NCBI GenBank assembly: GCA_031761405.1
Contig: JASEVX010000006.1
Location: forward strand, 31,180,117-31,244,116
Source of the DNA: Serripes groenlandicus
Lineage: Eukaryota > Mollusca > Bivalvia > Cardiida > Cardiidae
DNA: 64,000 bases
Direction of reading: 5' to 3'
The notes beneath the pieces are model-generated. The model saw only the letters and a list, made by a program, of their open reading frames with translations. It was not told the DNA's origin and ran no database searches. A program made the translations under genes and the position numbers. This document shows, piece by piece, positions 19,844 to 29,510 of this stretch. Numbering within the stretch: the stretch's first letter is position 1; each line of letters starts with the position of its first letter.

Positions 19844-20062
19844 TTATCCCTTTCCCACTTGCAGACGCATCTGCAGCAGACGATTTTTGAAAACATTGTG
19901 GCAAAAGGAGAAATTGCTCATAATGAGCAATTTCTCCTTTAGCCACAATGTTTTCAACTCTTTTTAATAATTAAACTCTTATTTGTGGAGATTTTTCATG
20001 TTTTTGACAATATATTTTCGAAGTCGTCTGCTGCAAATTGGTTGTATGCGGGAAAGTGTTAA
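19844..20062 (+). mobile_element. piggyBac-type MITE in the 3' UTR region
   Basis: TTATCCCTTTCCCACTTGC ... GCGGGAAAGTGTTAA with a perfect GAAATTGCTCATAATGAGCA hairpin. It starts 17 bp after the stop codon of the CEP89-like gene, so it probably lies in its 3' UTR. Confidence 0.75.
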
Positions 20063-20093
20063 AATAATTACTGTGGAAAACAGATCACAGGAG

Positions 20094-20275
20094 TATAGTC
20101 AAACCTGTGCTAAAGACCACCTTTGGTTAGCAATTCCCTGTCTATAGCAACCACACTTTTAATTTTTACAATTACTCATTTTCTGCATTAATGACCCTGT
20201 AAATAAAGACCACCTGTGAACAAAGACCATATTGGTCTCTTTCCATGGGTGGTCTTTAAACACAGGTTAGACTGT
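20094..20275. mobile_element. MITE with AGTCAAACCTGT ends
   Basis: TAGTCAAACCTGTGCTAAAG ... and CTTTAAACACAGGTTAGACT are terminal inverted repeats of about 25 bp; interior carries AAAGACCACC motifs in both orientations. Class not assigned. Confidence 0.65.
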
Positions 20276-20282
20276 ATTTCTA

Positions 20283-20512
20283 TCAATCCTTTCCCACATA
20301 CATCAAATCTGCAGCAGGCGACTTTGAAAACATACTCGGAAAGAATTGGAAGTTCCCTTAAAATGAAAGTACAATAATTGGATAGAGTTGAAAACATGGT
20401 GACAAAAGGAGAAAATGTTTGTTTTGAGCAATTTTTTTTTTTGTCGCCATGTTTTCAAAAATCTGTCTGCTGCAGAGGCGTCAGAAAGTGTATATATGAG
20501 GGAAAGGGTTAA
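20283..20512 (-). mobile_element. piggyBac-type MITE copy
   Basis: TCAATCCTTTCCCACATACA ... ATGAGGGAAAGGGTTAA, 230 bp. Confidence 0.75.
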
Positions 20513-20835
20513 AGGAAAGAAAAAAAAGGGTTTATGATTAATTTATAAATCTTTTTTTTTTTTTAAATATCAAATTCATATCCCCAATTATAAATATCTC
20601 GTGATTTTTATGGACTGTAAATTGAAATTCCTTTTAATTTTATCCACTTCTAGTATATCTCTATATATTTCTTTTTGCTACAGTGACACTGCCAGTTTTA
20701 CTGTATGATACTTACAATAAATTATCTGAATTTATAATTGTAAATTTGGACATAGTACATGTACAGTTGATGCCCGTTAATTTGATGAAGCTACACTGAA
20801 GTGTTGATTCTTATGTTCTGTTATTTTAATTAAGT

Positions 20836-20990
20836 ATTTCCCACATATATTTTGTGATGCCTCTGCAGCAAACGGCTATTGAAAATGTTTTCAACTATAT
20901 TCATTGAATCAAATTTTATTCAGAGAGATTTAACATGTTTTGAAAATTGTCTGCTACAAACTTTTTATACATGTATGTGTGAAGTTAAGT
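20836..20990 (+). mobile_element. Decayed MITE
   Basis: TTCCCACATATATTTTGTGA, GCCTCTGCAGCAAACGGC and a TGTCTGCTACAAAC arm; right end lost. Confidence 0.5.
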
Positions 20991-21133
20991 CTTGAACTTT
21001 TATACAAGTTTTTAATTAGAAATGGGTTTTGATGTCGATATCTATTGCTTCAATATTTTGGATTTTTTAACTTGTTTTTCCCAGACCAACTCTTTAAATC
21101 CATAATTTAAATGGTGTTTTTCTCAATATAGAA

Positions 21134-21362
21134 TTAACCCTTTCCCTCATATAGATGCTTTCTGACCCTTTTGCAGCAGAAGACTTTTTAAAAACATAGT
21201 GACAAAAGAAGAAATTGCTCAAAACGAGCAATTTCTCCTTTTGCCACAATGTTTTCCACTTTTAGTCATAGGGTATCAATTTAATTATAGAGATTTTTTA
21301 TTTTTTGACAAAATATGTTCAAAGTTGCTTCTGTAGAATTGTTGTATGAGGGAAAGGGTTAA
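21134..21362 (+). mobile_element. piggyBac-type MITE, full copy, TTAA both sides
   Basis: TTAACCCTTTCCCTCATATA ... ATGAGGGAAAGGGTTAA, 229 bp. Confidence 0.85.
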
Positions 21363-21622
21363 AGGTATGAACAAGCTTTCACAGTGTGTCCTGAGTGTGA
21401 CACTGTTATGAAAAATACACCAAATTAATGTCAGTTTTATTTTTTGAGAGACCGTTTGCTTTAGTTTTCTAAATTTCTGAATTCTTTCAACATGGCTGAA
21501 ATAGAGAGAATGAAGTCAAAGACAAATCAAATTCTTGTTCAATAGTGTTCTGCAATATTGCTACTTGATAGATTCTACTAGCAAATTATATATGTGCATT
21601 TCATGTAGACTTGTCCAGTTGG

Positions 21623-21846
21623 TTACCCCTTTCCCACATATAGATGCTTTCAGTCGCTTCTGCAGCAAACAACTTTTGAAAACACTGTGGCAAAGGTGAA
21701 ATTGCTCATGATGAGCAATTTCACCATTTGCCACAATGTTTTTTTTTAACTCTATTTAATAATTAAACTGGAGATTTTTCACATTTTTGAAAAAGATGTT
21801 TTCAAAGTCGTCTGCTACAGATTTGTTGTATGTGGGAAAGGATTAC
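21623..21846 (+). mobile_element. piggyBac-type MITE, TTAC flanks
   Basis: TTACCCCTTTCCCACATATA ... GTGGGAAAGGATTAC. Hairpin GAAATTGCTCATGATGAGCA. Both flanks read TTAC instead of TTAA, either mutation or an alternative target tetranucleotide. Confidence 0.75.
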
Positions 21847-22029
21847 TTCTGTTTTAGCAGCATAAGCCCCCAAAACATATCAACCTCGATTATCATGTTC
21901 ATCTTGATTTTTTTAATATGTCCCTAGAAATTCTAACTTAAAGAGCATCAACTGTATATATACCCATAAACATGTAAATGCTAATAAAAGATAAACATTT
22001 GTTTATGTCCAAAAACCCACAAACATGCA

Positions 22030-22170
22030 TTTAACCCTTTCCCACTTGCAGATGCTGTTTGAAGCATCTGCTGCAAATTACTTTTCAAAGCATTCTGACA
22101 AAAGGAGAAAATTAGTAATTATTAGCAATTTCTGCTTTTGCCACAATGTAAAAAGATTTAAAGATTTTTA
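22030..22170 (+). mobile_element. Partial MITE
   Basis: TTTAACCCTTTCCCACTTGC, then AGCATCTGCTGCAAATTAC and one hairpin; right end missing. Confidence 0.55.
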
Positions 22171-22639
22171 CGGTGTAACTGGTATGCTAAGGATTAAAAA
22201 TATAATGTTGGTTGTATAGGATAAGGATTTCAGGTGCTGCATATTTATTTTCTTTAAATTCCATTCGAAATTAAAAGTAGCAAATCATAAGATATTCATA
22301 TGTATGCTTTTTCCCATGCTCAAATTTATGTTTTAATATTTTGCCAAAATCCATGCCTTTAGTTCTTTACAGCTGCCATATATACATTATTTATTATTTA
22401 GAAACCTTTATCCAACATTCAAATTTGGAAAGGCATTTATAAATAGAATCTGTCCTCTTTCTTCATGACATTTATACATTGGTTTTCATATGCATAAAAA
22501 TTCCATATGTAATTAGAGGTACAAATTACAAGTGTTCAATCAACCAAAAGACTTGGTAAACAAAACTGCCATCCCATTACATAAATTTAAGTAGGCAGCA
22601 AACTAAAGTTTTCAAGGTATATATTTTGTGTTTATGTGT

Positions 22640-22820
22640 GTCATCTGTCTTGGCAGAGTCACATTTAAGGCTCACAACTCTGTTTTTTGTCCATCTATCT
22701 GTCCGTCCGTCACCATCCATAATATATTGACATACACAATATTTGTGATAAAGGTTCTAAGTTTACATATGCTTTTAATCATTATTCCTTTACCATTTAT
22801 GTTGTTTCATTTTCTGTAGC
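22640..22820. other. Unannotated stretch with GTCCGTCCG run
   Basis: TCATCTGTCTTGGCAGAGTC, TCTGTCCGTCCGTCA resembles the edge of the 18222/59749 element type but no tandem units follow. No gene seen between 22200 and 22820. Confidence 0.3.
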
Positions 22821-22826
22821 ATTGAA

Positions 22827-23046
22827 TTATCCTTTCAAACAAATAGACGCTTTCTGACACCTCTGCAGCAGAGAACTTTTAAAAAACATTGAGGCAAAAG
22901 GAGGAATTGCTCAGGGTGAGCAATTTTTCCTTTAGTCGCAATGTTTCTAATTTATTCAACAATTATACTTTCATTTATAGAGAATTTTAGCCTAGATGCT
23001 TTTAATGTCTTCTGCTGCAGATTTGTCATATGCGGGAAAAGATTAA
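22827..23046 (+). mobile_element. piggyBac-type MITE copy
   Basis: TTATCCTTTCAAACAAATAG, CTCTGCAGCAGAGAAC ... GCGGGAAAAGATTAA, with the GGAATTGCTCAGGGTGAGCA hairpin. Confidence 0.7.
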
Positions 23047-23184
23047 GCTGGAATGTCTGAGTCTGTCCTTGCTGCTGCAGCAGATGGCTTTTGAAAAGAA
23101 GACACTGTATAATTATGTTGTCACACAGCTTAAGGCTCTTTCACAGAATTATTATTTTAATTTTCTGGATTCTGTATTTTATAT

Positions 23185-23390
23185 TTAACCCTTTCCTGCA
23201 GATGACTTTGAAAACCAATTGGACATAACCTCTGTAAATGAAAGTACATAATGTATAATTATTGAATGTTTTTGAAAACATTGTAGTAAATGGAAAAACT
23301 CCTCATTGTGAGCAATTTTGCCATTTACCACAATGTTTTTAGATGAGTAGAAATGAGTTAGCAAGTGGGAAAGAACAGGCTTAAATCCTT
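23185..23390 (-). mobile_element. Decayed MITE abutting the next copy
   Basis: TTAACCCTTTCCTGCAGATG, GTGAGCAATTTTGCCATTTA, AAGTGGGAAAGAACAGGC; immediately followed by the copy at 23391. Confidence 0.55.
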
Positions 23391-23610
23391 TCCCTCATAT
23401 AGATGTTTCTGACGCCTCTGCAGCAGATGGCTTTTTGAAAACATAGTGACAAAAGAAGAAATTGCTCAAAACGAGCAATTTCTCCTTCTGCCAAAATGTT
23501 TTCCACTTTTAGTCATAGGTCATCCATTCAATTATAGAGATTTTCTATTTTTTGACAAAATATGTTCAAAGTCATCTGCTGCAGAATTGTCGTATGAGGG
23601 AAAGGGTTAA
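23391..23610 (+). mobile_element. piggyBac-type MITE, full copy, TTAA both sides
   Basis: TTAAATCCTTTCCCTCATAT ... ATGAGGGAAAGGGTTAA, 220 bp. Confidence 0.8.
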
Positions 23611-23894
23611 ATCCTTTTCAATTTGAAAGAAGAGAAAAGAAAATATAGACAAGATGTGGAAATTAAAATATACAAAATCAGCAATGTCTTTTCTTTCCAC
23701 AGTTTAATAAATTTATGCAAGGTAATCAAATATACTATTTTATTTATGGTGTGAAAAGAGTTCAATATCTAGCCAGTAGTAGCTTTTATATTAGTTATTT
23801 AGGAAATCAGAAGGACGTAGATACATATATTCAGGTAGGGTTAATAATAACCAAGATATATATAACATAAGTTTGATAAATTAATGGGATGTTC

Positions 23895-24180
23895 TCTGAA
23901 AAGGGTTCAAAACATTGTGGCAAAAGCAGACATTGCCAATTATGAGCAATTTATCCTTTTGCCACAATGCCTTAAAAAGTGGTGTGCTGCAGATGCATCA
24001 AAATGTGTCTACACAAGGGAGAGAAGTGATGCATCAAAATGTGTCTACACAAGGGAGAGAAGTGATGCTTCAAAATGTGTCTACACAAGGGAGAGAAGTG
24101 ATGCATCAAAATGTGTCTACACAAGGGAGAGAAGTGATGCATCAAAATGTGTCTTCACAAGGGAGAGAATTTAACCCTTT
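23895..24180 (-). mobile_element. MITE fragment with an expanded 36-bp end
   Basis: AACATTGTGGCAAAAGCAGA core and the GCAGATGCATCAAAATGTGT end of a MITE, where the end has been amplified into the 36-bp array at 23992-24168. Confidence 0.6.
23992..24168. repeat. 36-bp minisatellite, 5 copies
   Basis: Units start GATGCATCAAAATGTGTCTA at 23992, 24028, 24064, 24100 and 24136. Because 36 is a multiple of 3, two overlapping frames stay open across it; these are by-products, not genes. Confidence 0.9.
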
Positions 24181-24488
24181 ACCTGTACCTGATACAGATG
24201 ACTTGAGATTCCTTTGCAGGCAGCAGCCAGCTTAGGAAAACATTGTGATAAATAGAGAAATCCATCTCCTTTTCACATTGATTCAAGTTGAAAACATTAT
24301 GGCAAAAGGAGAAATTGCTCTTCATGATTTCTTCTTGTTGCCACAAAAATTTAATTTGGCCGAGTGTTTAGCATCGAGGATCACAGACAGGCTCATAATT
24401 TATTATGAATAAATTAAACATTTCAGAAGACTAGATAAGGAGGAGTAAAAAGGTCTTTCTTCCATGGTATCTCTCTTAGCATTCATTA

Positions 24489-24580
24489 AAACTTATGTTG
24501 TTGGTACTCAGTGAGACGATTCTTTTGAGTACCCACAACATAGGTTTTGGAAGTCAAATAAGGATTTTAGAGCATGAAAA
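24489..24580 (+). repeat. Dispersed palindromic repeat (shared with 63345-63495)
   Basis: TTATGTTGTTGGTACTCAGT, GAGACGATTCTTTTGAGTAC and CCACAACATAGG match the element near 63.4 kb, here with one arm shortened. Confidence 0.6.
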
Positions 24581-24683
24581 ACTCTCCCTAGCTAGAGCTC
24601 TATGTATTGTAGTCCATATATATTCTTTGTGTTTTAGATTCACCCATGAAAATGTACAATTATCAATAACAACAATTAATTAT

Positions 24684-24730
24684 TAACAATCATTCAAACA
24701 AATTAAATAAAATTGTTTGAATGATTGTTA
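24684..24730. repeat. Inverted repeat, 17-bp perfect arms
   Basis: AACAATCATTCAAACAA and TTGTTTGAATGATTGTT around an AT-rich spacer. Confidence 0.8.
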
Positions 24731-24967
24731 CGAACATAACAATTTTTGAAGATGAAGTTGTAAATGTATATGTTCTATGCAGCATTTAGTTTTATGTAAT
24801 TCTCATATGAATATTTGCTAACTAAGCCAAGTGCGAAAATGTTTTTTTGCATTCAGTAAAGATCAAAATGATGCTGCACATCTTTGTTGTGTAATTATTG
24901 CTGTGTCAATATGCTCACTTTAAATTGTTCAATTAACCTTTCCCCTGATACAGATAAGTAAAAGCTT

Positions 24968-25154
24968 TTAACCCTTTCCCACATGCAGCAAATATTTAGC
25001 AGATGACTTGAAAACAATCATGCAAAAACATGGAAAAGTTCTTTAAATGAATGTTTAATTACTGAAAAAAGTTGATAACATAGTGGCAAAAGGTGAAACC
25101 GTTTTGAGCTGCTGCATATGCGTCAGAATGGATCTACAAGTAGGAAAGGTTTAA
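24968..25154 (-). mobile_element. piggyBac-type MITE copy
   Basis: TTAACCCTTTCCCACATGCA ... GTAGGAAAGGTTTAA, core decayed. Confidence 0.6.
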
Positions 25155-25181
25155 AAACATATTTGAAAAACATAAATTACA

Positions 25182-25396
25182 ACCTTTCCAGCATAAAACA
25201 AATCTGCAACAGATGACTTTGAAAACATCTAGGAAAAAAGCTAGAAAATATCTGTAAAAATGAAAGTATAATTATCGAATAGAGTTGAAAACGTTGTGAC
25301 AAAAGGAGATATTGCTCATCATGAGCAATTTAACGTTTTAGCCACAATGTTTTAAAAAAATGTGTCAAATTAAGCCCACATTTGTGAAAGGTTTTA
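25182..25396 (-). mobile_element. piggyBac-type MITE, diverged
   Basis: AACCTTTCCAGCATAAAACA, CTGCAACAGATGACTTTG, hairpin ATATTGCTCATCATGAGCA, right end GTGAAAGGTTTTAA. Confidence 0.6.
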
Positions 25397-25424
25397 AACA
25401 TAAATAAGGTATATCGGGTAAAGA

Positions 25425-25545
25425 GTAAATTACGACTGACTGACTGGTGTCAGGCTAAATGGACCAGTAGTACTAGTTAACTTTCCCAGGAACTGAACAT
25501 CTGTTGAAAATGGCGTAAAGCACCAATCAACCTATCAATTCCATA
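25425..25545 (+). repeat. SINE 3' domain
   Basis: GACTGACTGACTGGTGTCAG, GCTAAATGGACCAGTAGTAC, CCAGGAACTG, AAATGGCGTAAAGCACCAAT and (TCAA)-type tail. Confidence 0.65.
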
Positions 25546-25797
25546 CTTCATGTCAATACGATTCAGAACCTAGTCACATTTTATAAATGTTATGAATAAT
25601 GATGCTTTGAAAACATCCGAGGAAATGTTAACATCTGAAACATTGGAGGTATATCTATGAAACAAGAGTTCAAAACATTGTGGTAAAAGTACATGTATTA
25701 AATTACTTATTTAGCGAGTTCCCTTCTGCAAATTAAAAGACAAAACTTATAGAAGAGCCGTCATATGCAGTATGGGTTACTGAATGTGGTTAATGAA

Positions 25798-25992
25798 TTA
25801 ACCCTTTACGTCATATGACAATTCTGCAGCAGACGACTTTGAACATATCTTGTCAACAAATAGAAAAATCGCTGTAATTGAATGGATAACCTATGACTAA
25901 AAGTTGAAAACATTGTGGCAAAAGGAGAAATTGCTCCACTGTTTTCAAAAATCCGTCTGCTGCAGAGGCGTCTATATGAGGGAAAGGGTTAA
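25798..25992 (-). mobile_element. piggyBac-type MITE, TTAA both sides, 195 bp
   Basis: TTAACCCTTTACGTCATATG ... ATGAGGGAAAGGGTTAA; half of the central hairpin deleted. Confidence 0.8.
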
Positions 25993-26273
25993 CTGTTACT
26001 GAATGCAAAGAAGACTTTTTATACATGTTGTCATTGATTAAAGTTAAGTTTTGTATATTAACAATTGTTATTGATTGAGATTATGATAAGCTATTTAATG
26101 CAAAACAAATTCTAGGCTAAATAAATTATATAAGATTACGCTGCTTCTGTTTTAAACTGTAATTCATCGTAAACCCAAAGTCTTGCACCAAAGGTTGTTG
26201 TTCAACTATGATTTCTTAGCTCATTTGAGCTATTGTGATCACTTCATTGGTTGTCAACAATTACTTAATTTTA

Positions 26274-26358
26274 ACCCTTTACCTCATATAGACGCTTTCT
26301 GACGCCTCTTCAGCAGACAGCTTTTTGAAAACATAGTGACGAAAGGAGAAATTCCATG
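26274..26358 (+). mobile_element. MITE left half
   Basis: TTAACCCTTTACCTCATATA, GACGCTTTCTGACGCCTCTT and the GTGACGAAAGGAGAAATTCC core; cut there. Confidence 0.65.
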
Positions 26359-26639
26359 TATAACTATGTTGCTGTAACCTCCTACCAAAAACAGATATTT
26401 TTTAGTGAAATTGATTGACATAAAAACATGGCCGCCCGTATCAGAATGGGGTCATCTTTGAACATCTTCTCTTCTGTCACAACATGCCCGTTTGTCAGAT
26501 TATCTTACATTAATTATCCCAATTTGATACCAGGCATGACCAACATCATTTCTGATGGTTGACAAACGTAAATGTGACTAGCGTCAATCGTCTAACTCTT
26601 CCAACATTGGGCTAAAGATATTTATATGGGAAGAATTTG

Positions 26640-26990
26640 TGTGGAATACTGATGCGAGAAAAACCAGGAGACACATGTTTAGCCCTTTCCCTCATATAGA
26701 CACTTTCTGACGCCTCTGCAGCAGACGGCTTTTTGAAAACATAGTAACAAAAGAAGAAATTGCACAAAACGTGCATTTTCTCCTTTTGTCACAATGTTTT
26801 CCACTTTTAGTCATAGGTTATCCATTCAATTATAGAAATGTTCCATTATTTGACAAAATATGTTCAAAGTCGTCTGCTGCGGAATTGTCTTATGAGGGAA
26901 AGGGTTAAGTGAACTAGTTGCCGTGATATATAACTGAAAAAAACAACTGTCGGAAACGGCATTGAGCTTCGATCCATTTGTGTTTCATCT
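26640..26990 (+). repeat. SINE 3' domain split by a MITE
   Basis: GTGGAATACTGATGCGAGAA and CCAGGAGACACATG before, GTGAACTAGTTGCCGTGATA and ACGGCATTGAGCTTCG after the MITE at 26679-26908. Removing the MITE gives the continuous SINE order seen at 2700-2830. Confidence 0.7.
26679..26908 (+). mobile_element. piggyBac-type MITE inside a SINE
   Basis: TTAGCCCTTTCCCTCATATA ... ATGAGGGAAAGGGTTAA, 230 bp. Confidence 0.85.
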
Positions 26991-26999
26991 TCGATCAAC

Positions 27000-28340
27000 G
27001 TAGCTAAAACTAAATTGATTGGCCAGAAACATAATCGCTAGAAGCTTTGACAGAAACTTTCGAACTTTATACATATAGGTCAGAGTAAACATGGGCGCAA
27101 GGGACTGTGACAGGCCATATACTTACTCAGGTGGGCATTCTAGGGCGATTATGACCATCTTGTTTTGCATCGACAATTAATTCCCCCCCCCCCCCCCCCA
27201 TCAACTTCAGCAGCTCCCTGTAGAGATTCAAGGAGCACTCGAGACACGGGAATCTGAATGATTTACCTTACTAGTCTGTATTTTCGCAAAAATGGGAGTG
27301 AAGTGTCTCCGTCCGGACCACTGTCGTTGACATCGGACAAACAGTGATTCATTGATTTACTTTAATGAGTAATCGAATGTTATTTAGCGCAGTTTCATCT
27401 TATTTCAATCATGTCACTACCGATGGTATGCCTAAACTTCGAGTTACAAACCCGAAGTAGATTAATACTAACTAGAATTTGTTTTGTCAGCTATCACAGA
27501 GATAGCTGTAAGCCCAGGCAAGATTGAACTAATCACTAATGTTGATTTTTTTTTTTTGTCATAGCTCTTTTTGCAGCGGTTTCAATGACACTTGAACGAC
27601 TAAATAGAAAGCAGTGAAGATCTTTATCAGACTGATCTGATAAATCGCTGCTGGAAAAGTCCCGGATGTAATGTGGTGTATACATACACTTGGATGACCC
27701 ACCGTCTAATAGTATTGTCCTGTGCTATATCCGTCAAAAACACTTGGTCTTGGAACTCTTCTTCGTTTCCGGAATTTAATCAATTACTCCTAATCGCTTA
27801 GGAATTTCGATCAATAATGACCTCAACAAGAGGTCCATGATGGCCCTGGCTTGGTCACCTGAGTTATTCCAACCACATAGTCACTCACAATAACTAATGT
27901 TGCGGTCAGGTAAGCTAATACTAGAGTTTTAACAAGATTTCCATTATCATCAAGACAATCATGTTCAACATGCTCAAGTTAAAAGTACGGCTTCCAGAGT
28001 GTTAACAATATTTTCCTTCAATTTCGCCTAATGACCTCGCATGACCCATACTCAAACTTAGCTTATATATATCATCAAGACAATTATTATGACAAATTTT
28101 CAACATGCTCAAGTTTAAAATACGGCTTCCAGAGTGTTAACACGATTTTACTTCGATTTGGCCTAGTAACCTAGATATTATGCCTCTTTCAAAATAATAG
28201 AATCTACAGAAAAAACAAAGAATTCTATTAAATTGAAAACGAGATTTTCAAAAGCGTGAACAAATGTTCTATCTTCCATGACTTTAAAATTTATATATAT
28301 TGTGCTGACAGTAGAACATCATCAGTTATTAAGCATGGTT
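27000..28340. other. No gene recognised
   Basis: Apparently single-copy AT-rich sequence with an 18-bp C homopolymer at about 27183-27200 and a diverged ~100-bp duplication (CAAGACAAT...CATGCTCAAGTT...CGGCTTCCAGAGTGTTAACA at 27950 and 28076). I find no exon with supporting context. Confidence 0.5.
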
Positions 28341-28350
28341 GCTTGGACCG

Positions 28351-29225
28351 CATTTCCTAAGCCAAGGACGTATCCAACCTATTTCCTAAGCCAAGGATGT
28401 ATCCAACCTATTTTCTAAGCCAAGGACGTATCCAACATATTTCTTAAGCCAAGGACGTATCCAACATATTTCCCAAGCCAAGGACGTATCCAACCTATTT
28501 TCTAAGCCAAGGACGTATCCAACCTATTTCCTAAGCCAAGGACGTATCCAACATATTTCCTAAGCCAAGGACCAATCCAAAATATTTCCTAGGCCAAGGA
28601 CGTATCCAACATATTTCCTAAGCCAATAACGAATACAATATATTTCCTAAGCCAAGGACGTATCCAGCATATTTCCCAAGCCAAGGACGAATCCAACATA
28701 TTTCCTAAGCCGAGGACGTATCCGCATATTTCCCAAGCCAAGGACGAATCCAACATATTTCCTAAGCCAAGGACGTATTCAACCTATTTCCTAAGCCAAG
28801 GGCGTATCCAACCTATTTCCTAAGCCAAGGACCAATCCAACATATTTCCTAAGCCAAGGACGTATCCAACATATTTCCTAAGCCAAGGACCAATCCAACA
28901 TATTTTCTAAGCCAAGGACGTATCCAACATATTTCCTAAGCCAAGGACGAATCCAACATATTTCCTAAGCCAAGGACGTATCCAGCATATTTCCCAAGCC
29001 AAGGACGAATCAAACATATTTCCTAAGCCAAGGACGTATCCAACATATTTCCTAAGCGAACGACCAATTCAACATATTTCCTAAGTCAAGGACGATCCTA
29101 ACATATTTCCTAAGCCAAGGACGTATCCAACAGTTTTCCTAAGCCAATGACCAATCCAACCTATTGCATAAGCCAATGACGTATCCAACATATTTCCTAA
29201 GCCAAGGTCGTATCCAAGATATTTC
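28351..29225. repeat. 29-bp satellite, about 30 copies
   Basis: Unit ATTTCCTAAGCCAAGGACGT plus ATCCAACAT. Variants alternate ACGTATCC, ACGAATCC and ACCAATCC. Confidence 0.95.
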
Positions 29226-29317
29226 CCATGTCCATGTTGCTGGACTTATTACGTACACTTGATAATTCCCATTGAATAACACCGATACATCAGATATCGA
29301 TTAGTAAGGTGACACAC

Positions 29318-29510
29318 TTGTCAAATGGCCCGTCCCGTGGGAATACCAACAGTGTGGACTCTGCGTAAAGTATCTACCCGGACCAGCCTAAGTATTCCGT
29401 GCAGGCTAACCCAGACAGACACTTTTCGCTTCCTGTGGACTTTGTGTTTCAGGAATCATTACTCTATACCATTCATTATCCCCCTGAGACGGACTGTGTC
29501 GGCCCATCAC
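29318..29510 (+). repeat. Dispersed repeat (inverted copy at 39217-39385)
   Basis: GTGTGGACTCTGCGTAAAGT, CCCGGACCAGCCTAAG, GACACTTTTCGCTTCCTGTG, CAGGAATCATTACTCTATAC and GAGACGGACTGTGTCGGCC recur as the reverse complement near 39.2-39.4 kb. Leads straight into the 44-bp array. Confidence 0.65.

Noticed and set aside
23884..24235. Two overlapping 96-106-codon frames with 12-residue repeats
   Set aside because: The 36-bp repeat keeps all frames without stops open; flanks are MITE sequence.
1571..26908. piggyBac transposase for the MITE family
   Set aside because: No DDD-type transposase frame seen in the window; the elements are all non-coding.
27183..27200. Poly-C tract as an assembly gap or telomere-like signal
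   Set aside because: Plain homopolymer; no telomere repeat (TTAGGG)n nearby.
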